Source: Conchocele bisecta (taxonomy: Eukaryota > Mollusca > Bivalvia > Lucinida > Thyasiridae). From it: a DNA stretch of 64,000 nt. Under the pieces are notes generated by a model that saw only the letters and a list, made by a program, of their open reading frames with translations, searched no databases and was not told the DNA's origin. A program made the position numbers and the translations under genes. The stretch lies in contig CM055265.1 in assembly GCA_029237695.1 (NCBI GenBank), positions 116,968,067-117,032,066 of the forward strand, given 5' to 3'. This document shows, in pieces, positions 30,640 through 43,240 of the stretch (position 1 is its first letter; each line of letters starts with the position of its first letter).

Positions 30640-33510
30640 TGGGGTATTCCGTAAGCCTCGCTTACTGACCAATCTAGTTTGAGTTTGACATACCCGTTTG
30701 AACATGTAGTGAACACTATATATCACTTAATTTATTTAATAGTTTCTCCTTACTCATTGTTTACTTTATGTTGAGTCCTGACATCAGGGAAATATGACGG
30801 AAAAAGCAAGCAAGAGGATTATTATTTGTGTTTTGATTTTTAACATTACAAACAATGCCAACATATACGTCGCCGAACACAACTACCAAACAACTTATAC
30901 TACGCGTTTCGGGTTTTATTTCTAGCTGATTGTCTGCGTGTGTCTTTTAGGGAATGTGTAGCGCTAATCATGCAGTCCATCTTAGTGCCTCATTCAAAAC
31001 TCGACCTACACATCTACTTCCTCGTATATGATACATTTTCCTTAATATCCAGGGCCAGGCAATGGTCTATCGGATGCATTGTTTCCTATTTTCAATGCAA
31101 ATATATGCTTAAACAAATTATTTAATTGTATCCATCTATGTCTATGTTTTAGTGTGCGTATTAGCTATTAATAAATAATAACAAAATATGTGGTGGATAT
31201 GCCGTTCGTTCATGTAGCATGCACATTTACATAACCTAGTATACAAAGGCGTTTTTCTTTTATTATTTAACACCCATATATGTTCATTGTTCGATTTACA
31301 TGCCGTGAAGAGTGACAAAAGCAAATTCCAAACAAATGCATTAAAATATCCATTCCATTGCAACTACACAAAAAAAGTTATGTTATGGTAGACGTTGTCC
31401 ATATGCATGAATGTCATTGTCAGCAGAGAATGGTTCATAAATGTATAAGCATTAATATAACAATGTGACAATATTAAATAAGTAAATTAATACTCGTCGT
31501 GAACTGTATGTATGTGACACGTTGTAAGCTCCTCGACCATGTCATGTGGATAGCCTGATGTATTCCGTTTGTGTCTTATTTACATGTTTTCATATGTCTC
31601 CTTTGGGTATATTGTTATCTAATTCCATAACATACCACGCACGCAGATAATGAGATATAACAGCAACAAAACATTTATTAAACGGCCACTGAACGAATTT
31701 CTTCACATGGGTTGTTTGTCGTATATCAACAGATAATACATATAACTAGGAATATAAACCTCGATTATGAAATATGAAGACCAATAAGCAAATTAATAAT
31801 GATGCTGGATAAACTACTTTGTTGACGTACATGTGACGCCTAATTACTTGTGACACAGTATGGTGGATACTGACGTGTTGTAGATAGAATGGGTCACCAT
31901 GCTTTGGTTTTCCAGACACAGTTTGTCATACAGTGCACCTCGGTGCCTGTTGTTTTTGTTATTACCACTGTACGCTGATCTATTCTATGTCTCATTTCGG
32001 GATAGTATCCATATTCGGAATAGAACCAGCAGTACAGGGGCTAACTTTGGACAGGCAGAAAGTAGAAGTATTACAATTTCAGCTTTAGGTTCGATGATCC
32101 AACCAGTATGCAGCAAGTACTGATAGGGTACATTACTACTACTAATTATACGAACACTGGTATGGTAGTGCTATTGTTTATCATAATTGCAAACAAAAAT
32201 AGTGTGATTACAATATAACACCCGCCCAGCATATGCAGCATGCGAAAGGTTAACACATTTTAATTTTCGTTCTTTTGTTTATTTTCGTACTTCCGCCCAT
32301 AACATAAACTTGATAACCTTTTATATTTTGTAAATTTGTTGTATTTTCTGTTACCCTTGACATAATGTTTACATAGTTGCGATACATACTTTCATTCCAT
32401 AGCTATCCCAAGGCCAATGGTCAAAGTCAAATAACGTCTGCGCTAAAGCTTCTGGCAAAGTTTGTGTTAATATTCTTATCCGTCTATCCAAGTAGCGGGC
32501 GGGTTATCCATTAATGTTAGAGTATTAGTTTTCTATTCGTGAAAGTGTGCAACTCATATTATCAAAGTACATGCCAAATATATGCAACACATACACTATG
32601 TTGATTTCTGCTGCATTCCTATTACGACCGCATTCTAGTAATATTGGCTGAACGAGCAATATTCATTAAACTAGGATGGCTGGTATACTTCTGATAGGAG
32701 TATACACATTATTAATTTAGCTACTGATAATATTGAAGTTGGAAAATATATACAGAGTATTAACACTATTACATAATAGATAGCACGTTAAATAACCGGA
32801 TCATTGTGCATGCACTCATAGCAGATACTAATAATGTTGTTTGTCCTGAATATTCTTTTTGGAAAAATATTAATATCCGAATTTGTGGGTCGGTCTCATG
32901 CAAACCCCATAAGTCTGCAAATATTTAGGTACATAACGTACTGGCGAAAACACATCGGCTGTACACATATTTTAAATATTAAACTATACAATATATAATA
33001 CGTAGGTAGCAGACATATATTCCCAACACAAACATTAGATGTGTCCGACAGATCAACTCCATTAACGAATTATATATGCAAGATATGACCTTTCTTGATG
33101 TACACAAGTTATAATTATTGACTAGCAGAATATACATTTATTTTTAGTTTAAAGACGGGCTTACAGTAATATAATATATATCCAACTAATCATTTCAGCG
33201 TATATAATTAGGACATACCAATCTAAACAACATTGTAACGTTTCATTTTGGACTGGACCATTAGGCACTCATTGATATAATGAGACAAACATACTTGATA
33301 AAATGTCTCCAAAATGGCGGCCATCTTTGTTTTGATACAAACTATGTATTCCTTTAAAATGAGAAGTATACATTTTCCAATGTGTCCGCTCGTACACTCG
33401 CTAACCCCAAGGTCAAGGTCACAATCTTAGCGCTTTTGCAATTTATTATTGGCGGACATTTGTTTCATTTCTGTTTCCTTTCACAGAGCTTCTTGATAAA
33501 CTAAAGCACC
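30640..33510. other. long AT-rich intergenic stretch, no gene recognised
   Basis: I see no domain, splice structure or repeat family of the window here, apart from a TCAAGGTCA motif at 33409-33421 and one AAAATGGCGGCCATCTT at 33311. A 74-codon frame at 31899-32123 starts with a CACCATG context and a hydrophobic N-terminus (LLFLLLPLYADLFYV). It resembles no family I know and has no supporting exon structure. Confidence 0.45.
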
Positions 33511-33515
33511 ACCTG

Positions 33516-34206
33516 TAGCCTATTTCACCAACATTGCAAAGTATACTTATCTAGCAGTGCGATGGGTAATTTAACTATCGGTGTTCATCATTACCGGAAT
33601 TCCGAATGGAGACCTGGTTTGGCCCTCACATACGTCTTTGGCATTTTGTATGTGACAGTTGAATCTGGTTATACCCCTTATGTGAGTATTACGATTATTC
33701 GTAATCTTATTTTAGGGGAAGGGGCCAAGTGACTTGGTGTGGTATGGACCTGGCACCAGGTCAGGTTATTCCAATTTCAGGGCTGAATATAATTTTTCTC
33801 GATGTAAATATTCCGTTCTGATTTTGGGATTTTCGCCACAATGCAGCAGGTTAAGACGGGATTGAACCCGATTGCCCGGCCTTACATAACCTCAGCTGTT
33901 GATAGGCCGTTAAACACCAATAAACAAAACACTTATCTAGCAAAGTATACTTTGAGGGAGAACTTTTCAATTGAAGGATAAATTTATTAATTCTTATTAT
34001 ACTGAATTTATTACATTATCCCAGCCATTTTGGCTGTGATAATGTAATAAATTCAGTATAATAATTCTGCATATTTTTAATCATCAAATATATAATCCGA
34101 CGTTAGTTCTATATGAAATAATGCATTTAGGGAAAAATAAATGATTACTCCCTCAAAGTATACTTTGCTAGATAAGTATACTTTACAATTTTGATGAAAT
34201 CGGCTA
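33516..34206. mobile_element. palindromic MITE, AAAGTATACTT family, copy 7, split by a SINE
   Basis: Ends are TAGCCTATTTCACCAACATT and TTTGATGAAATCGGCTA. The SINE at 33556-33930 entered the left arm and duplicated ACTTATCTAGC. The central hairpin is around CCAGCCATTTTGGCTGTG. Confidence 0.85.
33556..33930 (+). mobile_element. AAACA-tailed SINE, 11-bp TSD, inside a MITE
   Basis: It carries the family's head GCGATGGGTAATTTAAC, middle GGACCTGGCACCAGGTCAGG and end GATAGGCCGTTAAACACCAA with a short AACAAAAC tail. The perfect direct repeat ACTTATCTAGC (33545-33555 and 33931-33941) shows the exact insertion point and that the SINE is younger than the MITE. Confidence 0.9.
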
Positions 34207-34835
34207 CAGGCACGCTTCGTTGTCTTCTGACAACTCTTGTAATTCGATCAAATGAAATTATGCATTGATTTACGTAATTTGCAATGCATTAATAAAGTGT
34301 AAAAACCATTGTATATGCGAGACGTCATATGAGACACAGTGCCTTTAAGGTAACCTATGTCAGCCCGAGGACTGCTTGACATACCCAGTTCACATAGCTG
34401 TTGTTTCTTGTTTACAGCATTGCTATCATGATTATGTGTGATGGTTGTGATATATGTATGTGTTCCAGCACGACAAAATGTTGACGATCAGTATAGCCTT
34501 GGATCAGCCTGTGCGTCATGTCGTCTGATCTGGGCCTATAGCATTGGCCCATGTAATTGTTATGATACACGGATGTGTTCCACCGTTACAAATGGGGACT
34601 TTTTGAGTTGGCGACCAGTGTAGCCTCGGATTGGCCTGCACTTCTCCGCAATCTGATCTGGGCATACCGTCATGTGCAATAGTTGTGATGCATGTATGTG
34701 CTCCAACTACAAAATGGAACATTGAAATGGTGTTCTGATCTATGGTTACACTGTTCGCTGTAGAGTTTATTTATTTATTGTACAAATGTTAAGATCTGTA
34801 TCAGGCCGCGTGAGTGCTCCGTTATCAGGAGCTTA

Positions 34836-34889
34836 TGGGGCTTATTGAGTTTGTGACCAATATATGGTCACAAACTCACTAAGCCCCAT
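34836..34889. repeat. short hairpin, 25-base arms
   Basis: ATGGGGCTTATTGAGTTTGT and the inverse ACAAACTCACTAAGCCCCAT enclose GACCAATATATGGTC. The flanking 34400-34730 holds degenerate copies of a GTTGTGATNCATGTATGTG / GACCAGTGTAGCC phrase. No gene is visible from 34207 to 35149. Confidence 0.6.
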
Positions 34890-35149
34890 TTTGTCTCATC
34901 CACATTTAATAGTGGAAAGTGAGACATAATCGTCACAATTCGGAGTAGTGTCATGGCAGACGTCAAACATTATGTCCAAATGTTGAAAATCTATTGCAAT
35001 CCAAATGCGCACTAATTCTTTAAACTATGGTTTGGAGCTTAGACATTGACCTGCAAATAATGCTATAACGGAAATGTGTTAACTGCCTTCGTTTGTTAAA
35101 TATGCTTATTGTTTATGATTATGAATAGTAATACCCGCCAGAAATATTA

Positions 35150-35511
35150 TAGGAATTAATGGCCTTTTTGTGGAAGTTATCGGGGTATAAACTTGGAAAA
35201 GTCGCGGGAATACTGGACGAAGGCCGGAAGGCTTCGTCCAGTATTCCCGCGACTTTTCCAAGTTTATATCCCCGATAAATTCCACAAAAAGGCCATTCAT
35301 TGCTTATAATTCCAGCATTTGAAATAAATTCATAAAAAAAATGTGTTTATTTTGACAGACGGCAGCCATTTGTTTACATTGACAGCACTGACAGCGCACC
35401 TGTAGAAAGTAGTTCGGCGTGGGAGTTTACAGGGATATAATTTTTGGACAGAGACTTGCTACGGGCCAATCAACTGTTAGGGAATTGTGTAAATATTTTT
35501 GTGCTGGAATT
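35150..35511. mobile_element. large-hairpin MITE, copy C, inverted
   Basis: The hairpin part comes first (TAGGAATTAATGGCCTTTTT...), then TGGACAGAGACTTGCTACGG and AAATATTTTTGTGCTGGAATT at the right. Compared with copies A and B it is inverted and has about 60 extra bases in the middle (CGGCAGCCATTTGTTTACATT). Confidence 0.75.
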
Positions 35512-35519
35512 ATGGTCTT

Positions 35520-36605
35520 ATTATATATCATTTTTCCTAGGGCGTTGCACCAATGGGCTACTACAACACAATTCTGGCGAGAAATAGTGTATAGTACAGA
35601 TACGGATTACATTTATTCAATATATGCATTTATTAAATGATGTAGAGTTCAAGCGTCGGTCAATGGCTTTAAAGTCGGATCATTACCAAACGTCATCAAT
35701 ATCTTCCTCACATTGATGGCTAACTATCCGCTCAGTGTCATTCGGTTGGCCTTGACTTTGGTGACCTTGACCTTCATGTGTGAGACACTCACTGGCTATC
35801 GCCTTGTTGGTATAATGGGTTACATGTTATAGCACACAGTTTGTGATTTACCGAAAATCAATTTTATTCAGCAAACCTTTTATAGTAATACATGCTTTTT
35901 CTGACTTTTCGTCATCATCATCATCATCATCACCTTGATATGAGCCGCGTCGCGAGAAAACCTGTCTTCGGGAGTCTGGCGACGTCACAAGATATGACGT
36001 CGTGAACTTAGCTGACGTAATTTCCGCTGAGATTTGCACTGTGACTTCGAAGTTCAGTTGCTTGTTTCAGAACAATAGGCTACAATACTCGCTCACTGCG
36101 AGTTGACTCTCCAAAAGACAAAATGCTACAGTAACACTCCCAAAACAAACACAAGGCGGTGTAACAAGCTGATATTGCGGTAACAAATGTCTGCAAAAAT
36201 GTTAGAGCGTGGTCGAGTCTGACCGGGCGTCGGCACTGACCGACCCCCTCCCCCCCCCCCCCCCACCCCGGCAGGTTTAAATCTAAAAAATTGCGACTAA
36301 CAATGCAGAGAGTATAGTCAATTCGAATTAAATCGTTGTCCATAGAACAACAGCTGTAAACCAAGACTTGCATAAATATAGATGCAATATGTACATGTAC
36401 GTAACACATTGTTGTATACATACATGAATGCAGATTTATCCGAGTGTGTCTACCTATTGGAATACCGATATTGTAAGTTAAGGCTTGTCACATTCAAATG
36501 AATGTTAGCGTGACACAGACAGCAAACATACAGGTGGCTGAGTATAACCGACATGAAAATACCTAGTCGGCTGTATTCGGCCGACAAACCCAACCCATAT
36601 TTTCT
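35520..36605. other. no gene recognised; TGACGT motifs and a dispersed CTCGCGACGCGG repeat
   Basis: The phrase CCGCGTCGCGAGAAAACCTG (35944-35963) recurs in inverse orientation at about 40625-40645, so it belongs to a dispersed repeat; the frame over it with a poly-Asp run is therefore not counted as a gene. GACGTCACAAGATATGACGT and TGACGTAA (35980-36020) form a small cluster of CRE-like sites. A poly-C tract is at about 36248-36265. Confidence 0.45.
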
Positions 36606-36609
36606 TTTA

Positions 36610-37520
36610 ATTTGAATAAGTGTATAATTGCGCCACCATTCCACTAGTTCTAAAAAAATAGGAGTGCCGCTATACAGATATAATCAATTAGTAATATTTA
36701 TTTTACTCATAGTGACTCGCGGTGGTATTAGGCTATTTTCATATGCAAATGAGGCATTATATATTTTAATTATTTATATTAATTAAATGCGTCACCTGAA
36801 AAAATAATATTACGACAGATTATTACTTAGATATAAATGTTTGCCTAGAAATTGCCTGTATTTGCCTACAGCAATAACATACACAGTCCAGGCTGATACG
36901 GCGTGTTTTCCAGTCTGATACTGAAACTTCTAGTCTGATACTGCCATTTCTAGTCTGATACCATCGTTACTAGTCTGATACCGCCGTTTCCAGTCCGATA
37001 CCATGTCTCACGCGCACATTTAACCAGTTCCTTTGGGCATGCGCATTGCTCTGGCTCTGTATTTCATCATTCAATCATGGATAACGGTATAGATTTTAAT
37101 ATAGGATTATCACAACTGCCGGATGATTGATATTGAAATTAATATCTAAGTAATCTAAGTAATAAAGACGTTAATGTGTTTATACGTGTCTTGGTTGATA
37201 TCGGCCTAGGTATCGTCCCTCGGTAACTTGGTATCAGCCTTCGACCTGATACCAAGTTACCTCGGGACGATACCTAGGCCGATATCAAACAAGCCACGTA
37301 TTAACCTCTAATTATAAAGTATGATCATTACACATCAACAAATAAATACAGAGAATAAATAGTAATGTCCGTTAACATGTTAAGGAAACACTAGTATCGC
37401 CCCTGATATCAGTGTGGAAATAATACGTCTGCTATGAATTGTATATTAATGCAAATCAGTACGTAGGGTTTATGGTGAAATGAATGTTTATTTTGCCCGA
37501 AAATTTCATAGCTACAGAAT
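36610..37520 (+). repeat. paralogue of 23600-24440 with a different insertion
   Basis: The flanks match 23600-24440 in order. The site of the 23736 MITE is empty (one TAAT). Between about 36830 and 37310 there is an insertion absent from the other copy. It contains five 20-bp units (36911-37010; AGTCTGATAC plus ten variable bases). It also holds a near-perfect hairpin of about 110 bases (37189-37300; GATATCGGCCTAGGTATCGT and inverse) whose tip again contains CTGATACC. Confidence 0.75.
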
Positions 37521-37529
37521 ATACAAACC

Positions 37530-38160
37530 TATCTATAAAGAGCAGTGTGAGTGGGCATGTACATTACATTTTAATGTTGATTACAGGTGTAGTCCCATCT
37601 GTATTTGCTGAACTGTCTTATAACCCAATGAACCAACCAATTAATCAATATAGAAATGACATACCTGGACAGTAAATATTACTGTGTTTCATATACTTAT
37701 ATGGTTTTCTACAATTATTAAAACGCTCAGTAAACAGGACGTCAAAAAGAAGAAATCTGTATACCGAACCCGCCGTACACGCGCACACGCACACGCACAC
37801 ACGTTTATACTTGCTCGTACATGAACTTGCCGGTTTGTCTTTGTCGCTTTTCACTTTCATGTATTACCAAAACACTCGAGATCATCTGTGTATACATTCA
37901 TTATTCAATGCCAAACATGCTTCTAGTTTGTCAACTTGCAAACTGTTGTAAATGTTGGCGTATACTCTATGTGTACCTGTAGTTACTGTAATGTCGTTTT
38001 GACGTAGTTTGACGTCGCTTTTATGTGACGTCTCATTTGCTCAAACGACCTGAATAGTGGTGTTGTATAAAATATAATATCTTAATGAATATTGCAGATA
38101 TCATGATCAAATAAAAAACATTCAATTCATCATACAAATACCATTGCCATAGTAACAAAA
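37530..38160. other. no gene recognised
   Basis: AT-rich sequence with a short (ACGC/ACAC)n tract at 37778-37801 and TGACGT motifs at 37999-38030. Nothing else is supported. Confidence 0.45.
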
Positions 38161-38166
38161 TGTTAA

Positions 38167-40597
38167 TTGTATCCCCCGGACTCCGTCGGGGGATACTATG
38201 GATTTGACAGCGGGCCGCGTCCGCGTACGCGTCCGCGTCCGCCGCAGACACGTCTTGTCCGGAGCATAACTCGAACACCCTTTGGAATATTTTCATGAAA
38301 CTTCACACATGCATAGACCACGACCCGAAGGTGTGTCACGCACAAGAATGACAACTCTTGCATAGGTAATTTTTTAGTTATCTCAATTTTTTGTTTCTCG
38401 CACTGATTTCGTGTCCGGAGCATAACTCCACTACCCTTTGGAATATTTTCATCAAACTTCACACATGCATAGACCACGACCCGAAGGTGTGTCGCGCACA
38501 AGAATTACAACTCTTGCATAGCTAATTTTTTAGTTATCTCCCTTTTTTGTTTCGCGCACTGATTGACCATAACTCGACCACCCTTTGGAATATTTTTATG
38601 AAACTTCACACATTCAATTAGACCACGAACCGAAGGTGTGTCGTGCACAAGAATGACAACTCTTGCATAGCTAATTTTTGAGTTATCTCCCTTTTTTGTT
38701 TTCGCACACTGATTTCCTGTCCGGAGCATAACTCGACCACCCTTTGGAATATTTTCATGAAACTTCACACATGCATAGACCACGACCCGTAGGTGTGTCG
38801 CGCACAAGAATGACAACTCTTGCATAGCTAATTTTTGAGTTATCTCCATTTTTTTGTTTTGTGCACTCTACAAACTGGACAATAATGCATGAAGACCTGT
38901 TTTCTCGTCTGCTCTGTACACCTTTTCTCGTGTGCTCTGTACACCTTACCTGTAGAGAGAACAATAGAGACTGGGAGAACCATTCACCTGTGCATGTGAT
39001 AACATGTGCAAATGTCCAGTCTTGACCACTTTATCTGACCACAGGTAATTTATACAGGTAAATTACTACATTGTATATTACATTTCCGTAAACTGTGTTT
39101 TTTTTTTTCCATTTTTTTTTTCTCACTTTTTTTCTTCAAATTCTTTTTAAATTTTTGTCTAGTAGCATAATGTCGTAAGTGCTATATACAGACTATTCAC
39201 CTGTGCATGTGCTAGCATGTGCAACTGACCACTTACAGGTAATTTATACAGGTAAATGATTATATTACATTTCCGTAAACTGTGTTGAAAATATTGTGGC
39301 ATTATGTGGACCTGTGCAGATATATGTAGATAAATATAGGACTATTAACAAAAAATTCTGGGCTCCAGTAGCAAGCATTATTATTTTTGATTTTTAAACT
39401 CTTTTTTTTTTCAAATTATTTTTCAATTTTTGTCCAGTAGCATAAGGTCGTAAGTGCTATATACAGACTATTATCATATAATAAAACAATTATTGACTAG
39501 TGAGCCATAGAATATAATCTCATATTCTATGGCTCACTAGTCAATAATTGTATAATATGTTCGGGCCAGTGAAAATTGCTTTGGGGCCCAGGCTCGAGGT
39601 CAAGGTTGGACAAGGCGAGGCATTTGATTCCTCGGAATTCTTGTTTACTTATCTCCCTTTGTTGTTTCGTGCTCTGATTTTGTATCCAGAGCATAACTCG
39701 AACACCCTTTGGAATATTTGTATGCCCCACCACGATAGTGGAGGGGGAATTTAGTGTTACCCTTGTCCGTCCGTCCGTCCGCACACACGAATGGGTACTT
39801 GTTGTAAGCGTACGGGGATCTTATTGGGTAGGGTTAGGATAGTGTTGGGTACTCTTGTTGGGTATTTTTATAGAGTAAAAACCCAACAAGTATTCATTCG
39901 TAGGAACGTGCGTTCCGTCCTCCCGTCGTCCCGTCCGTCCGTCCGTCCGTCACAAAACTTTAACACTCGGGGTAAATGTCTCATAATTTCTTCATCCTTC
40001 GACCGATCTCCTTCATATTTCATATACACATTGCTCTAATGGTCCTCTACCGCCCTGTGCCAAATCCACGTTCGTCCTGCCCTCCGCCAAGCCCAGGGTT
40101 AAGATCACATACTTAGTGCTTCAAAAACTTTAACGCTCAGGTAAAAGAAAATTTTGACTTGCAATTTGGCCTCATTTATTATCAAAGCGATATGTGGGAC
40201 ATCCGTGTTCTATGAACACATTTTCTAGTTTATTAAACTTCACACATGCATAGAAGACGACCCAAAGGTGTGTCGCACGTAAGAATGACAACTCTTGCGT
40301 CGTTAATTTCTTAGTTATCTCCCTTTGTTGTTTCGTGCACTGATTTCGTGTCCGGAGCATAATTCGAACACCCTTTGGAATATTTTCATGAAACTTCACA
40401 CATGCATAGACCACGACCCTAAAGGTGTGTCACGCAAGAATGACAACTCTTGCATCACTAATTTTTTAGTTATCTCCCTTTGTTTTTCCGTCACTGATTT
40501 TGTCTCCGGAGCATAACTCGAACACCCTTTTTTCAAACTACTTGTATATCTGGGGAGGGGGATACACATGCGCTTGTCGACAAGCGTCCATTTCTAG
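38167..40597 (+). mobile_element. non-autonomous Helitron-like element, copy 2 (2.4 kb)
   Basis: The termini are the same as in copy 1: TTGTATCCCCCGG with its hairpin at the left, palindrome CGCTTGTCGACAAGCG then TCCATTTCTAG at the right. The host bases are A and T, with no duplication. The left array has four ~155-bp units and the central AT-rich unit number is reduced, so it is 1.1 kb shorter than copy 1. GTCC tracts are at 39766-39780 and 39930-39952. The inner hairpin CCCCACCACGATAGTGGAGGGG (39724-39745) is shared with copy 1. It entered the dispersed CTCGCGACGCGG repeat. Confidence 0.8.
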
Positions 40598-40719
40598 TTT
40601 GACCAAGAATTTCCCGAAGACTGGTTTTCTCGCGACGCGGCTTATATTATTAGTGCAATTTGCTATTTTAAAGATATACACATCATTATATTGTATAGTT
40701 AGTCTGCTTGATTGGTATT

Positions 40720-40969
40720 TTAACCCTTAGACCGCTACTCACAACAATTGTCATCTGCTGTTGCTATTATATCTTGCCTTATTTCTCAATAAAAACATGT
40801 TTTGACAGCACTTCAGAATCATTTCCAATGGAAATGATTTTGAAGTGCTGTCAAAGCATGTTGTAAATTATTCTTATGTTCTGTAAAAGCATGTTTTTGA
40901 TGATAACAATGGAAAATAGAAAATAAACAGCAGACGACAAAACAAATAAGATAGCTGTCTAAGGGTTAA
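40720..40969. mobile_element. piggyBac-like MITE, copy 4, intact TTAA ends
   Basis: TTAA-CCCTTAGACCGCTACTC and GATAGCTGTCTAAGGG-TTAA flank it, with the AATTGTCATCTGCTGTTG and AACAGCAGACGACAAAAC pair inside. It closely resembles 17289-17532 in inverse orientation. Confidence 0.8.
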
Positions 40970-40972
40970 TGA

Positions 40973-41735
40973 GGGGATTCAATTTACCTGAATCCCAATA
41001 TGCCTGGTTTGGTCCTCAGACACATGTTTAGCTTTCTTGTTTCTTGAGAGTTGATTCCGGTTATACCCATTTTAAAAGTAGTAAGATTAGTACTAAGCCT
41101 ATTGTGGGTGGGTCGTCTGGCGAATGTGACGGAGGAAATTAATGGTGGGGGTTTCTTATAGGAATCACGATTTGCCTGGTTTGGTCCTTAGGTACGTTTT
41201 TTTATTTGGCTCTTTTGTTACCTGGGAGTTGAATTGGGTTATTGCCCAGTATTAAAGTAGTAAGATTATTACTGACCCTACTGCTTTTGGGAGGGGCCAA
41301 GTGATTCTGGTGTGGCGAGGACCTGTTAGCAGATCAGGATTATTCTGATTGCAGGGCTGAATATATAGATTTTTATATTGTATATATTCAGTTCTGATGT
41401 TGGGATCCCCCCATCTGTACAGGTAATATATGGAATTTAGTACTAAACCAATTGACCCGGCCTTAGATGATCTTAGCTGTTGATAGGCCGTTAAACCCCA
41501 ACAAACAACCAAACAAACTATTCCTATTACTTTTGGAAAGTGGGGATAAGCCAATATGACGTGATGAGAACCTGACACTAGATGAGGGTATTCTAATATA
41601 TATTGTTGTATCTAAGTATTCAGTTCCAAATTTGATTTTTCCACCATCCGTACAGGTGAAATAGTGGATTCGACCCCATTGACCCAGTCTAAAATGACCA
41701 TAGCTGTTTACAGGTCATTTAACATTTTATTTGTG
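40973..41735 (+). mobile_element. SINE of the AAACA family, split by another copy
   Basis: The left part (CCTGAATCCCAATATGCCTGG to ACTAAGCCTATT) and right part (ATTACTTTTGGAAAGTGG to GTTTACAGGTCATTTAAC) are one divergent copy. The inner copy occupies 41104-41522. Confidence 0.65.
41104..41522 (+). mobile_element. SINE inserted in a SINE, TSD CCTATT
   Basis: It runs from GTGGGTGGGTCGTCTGGC to TTGATAGGCCGTTAAACCCC and an AACAAACAACC-rich tail. CCTATT occurs on both sides (41098-41103 and 41523-41528). Same family as its host. Confidence 0.7.
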
Positions 41736-41739
41736 TTAC

Positions 41740-42137
41740 TCACATATCGCCATGCAAACTTGGCAATTCATTATTTATTGGCATTTTAACAGATTGATGT
41801 GTCATGGTGATTTATATCCCTGAACTTATTAATGTTCCATATTACATTTGTAGGGTAACATGAATCAATAACTAGCTTGCTGTGAATTACATGTATTTAT
41901 TATGTAGACTTTGATATGTTAAATATTGTTAACGATATGTTATAGGTTATATGTTAAAATATGACTGATTTGAAATATGGGGATTATTGGTTATGCGACC
42001 AGCGTACACCCAGATCAGTCTATGTATTTGTGCAGTCTGATCATGTCTACACTGTTTGCCTTTCAGTCCATAAATCACCTGTCTTGCTTCTAACGGAATA
42101 TATCCATATTATACAGCAGGAATGTGCTACAAGACTT
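41740..42137. other. no gene recognised
   Basis: The stretch carries a decayed GCGACCAGCGTACACCCAGATCAGTCT phrase, related to the foldback at 54412-54594. No coding evidence. Confidence 0.4.
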
Positions 42138-42744
42138 GGGGGCCAGTTCTACGGCAGCTTAAAAGAGATATGCACACTTTTTTTCTATCTCATTCCCACG
42201 ACATAGCATCTCGTTCCCACGAGATAGCATCTCATTATCACAAGTTAGCTATGTGGTTCCCATGACATAGCATCTCATTCCCTCGAGACAGCATCTCGTT
42301 CCCACGAGATAGAATTTCGTTCCCACGAGATAGGATCTCGTTACCACAAGTTACCTATGTCGTTCCCACGAGATAGCATCTCATTACCACGACATTGCAT
42401 CTCGTTACTACGAGTTAGTGGTAACGAGATGCTATGTCGTGGTAACGAGATGCTATGTCGGGTAACAAGATAGAAAAATAAATTGCGGATGTCCCTTTTA
42501 AGCTGCCATACGTTTCACTAAACTTTGTATGAAAAAAATGTTCGTACGAAGATTTCTATAAATTCATTTCACTCACTGACATGGTTCAATAATGCTACTA
42601 TTTTCAGCCTACATGTAGCGCTCAGTAAATCTGAACAAATTGATCAAATACTTCCAAAAAAGGCTGCTATTGCGAAGTTTATTATACACTTTAGTTTTGC
42701 ACATGCACAGTTCTTAGTTGTACTAAGTTTAGTGAAACGGGCCT
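42138..42744. mobile_element. MITE, TIR GGGGGCC..TTTCACTAAAC, copy 4, split
   Basis: GGGGGCC (42138-42144) and the right end GTTTAGTGAAACGGGCC belong to the family of 25706-25949. The inner start GTTTCACTAAACTTTGTATG only resumes at 42511, after a second MITE. The interior is diverged (AAATGTTCGTACGAAG). Confidence 0.65.
42153..42507. mobile_element. MITE, TIR GGCAGCTTAAAAG, carrying ~21-bp palindromic repeats
   Basis: GGCAGCTTAAAAGAGATATGC and GGATGTCCCTTTTAAGCTGCC are the inverted ends. Between them, 42190-42470 is an array of about a dozen units of the type TCTCGTTCCCACGAGATAGCA, each nearly self-complementary, with the last few inverted (GGTAACGAGATGCTATGTCG). No coding capacity. Confidence 0.7.
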
Positions 42745-42749
42745 GAGGA

Positions 42750-43240
42750 CCAGAAATGCCATACAATCCATTGTTGTGCAGAAAATATCTCCTGTACCAC
42801 AGGTGAAAGACTCGGACCTAGAACATAAAACATGCCCATTGAAAAAATCACATTACCCCACCAAGTTGTTGTCGTACTATTCTACACCTCTAAACCGGAC
42901 AGACAGACACGTAAGTTGTGCTTAATTGTTTCGATGCCATTTATCTCCGCAACGCGCCCACGCATGTCTTGAAGTAGTTATATGCAAGTTTCACAGTGGA
43001 ACCGGACACCCTCGGCACATTTAGAGAGGTTACAATGTGTATACTTTATTTCAGATAGATCATAGGTATGTTAAGATGCAGTTGTGTTCACAAGTTTCAT
43101 ACAGCTTGGTGCTGATCTGTAGCAGAATTTATAAATTTGCCATTAAACAAAATATGTCCTGTGTTTGACCTGGTAGTAGAGGCTAGGTTTTCCTTAAAAA
43201 TAATCCTGTGGCATTTGTTTGTTAAAAGCAAACTCTTTAT
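42750..43240. other. no gene recognised
   Basis: Mixed-composition sequence between two element clusters, with no repeat or coding signal I can support. Confidence 0.4.

Noticed and set aside
31899..32123. 74-codon frame with a signal-peptide-like start
   Set aside because: Good start context but no recognisable domain, no splice structure and no neighbouring exon; not enough to call a secreted protein.
35848..36039. 63-codon minus-strand frame with a run of seven Asp
   Set aside because: Part of it (CTCGCGACGCGG region) recurs at about 40625-40645 as a dispersed repeat, and the Asp run is a GAT microsatellite.
35980..38030. TGACGT clusters as a promoter
   Set aside because: CRE-like sites are suggestive, but no transcript or coding exon starts nearby and part of the region is a dispersed repeat.
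42190..42470. CRISPR-like array of short palindromic repeats
   Set aside because: Units are contiguous without unique spacers, lie inside a MITE, and the DNA is eukaryotic.
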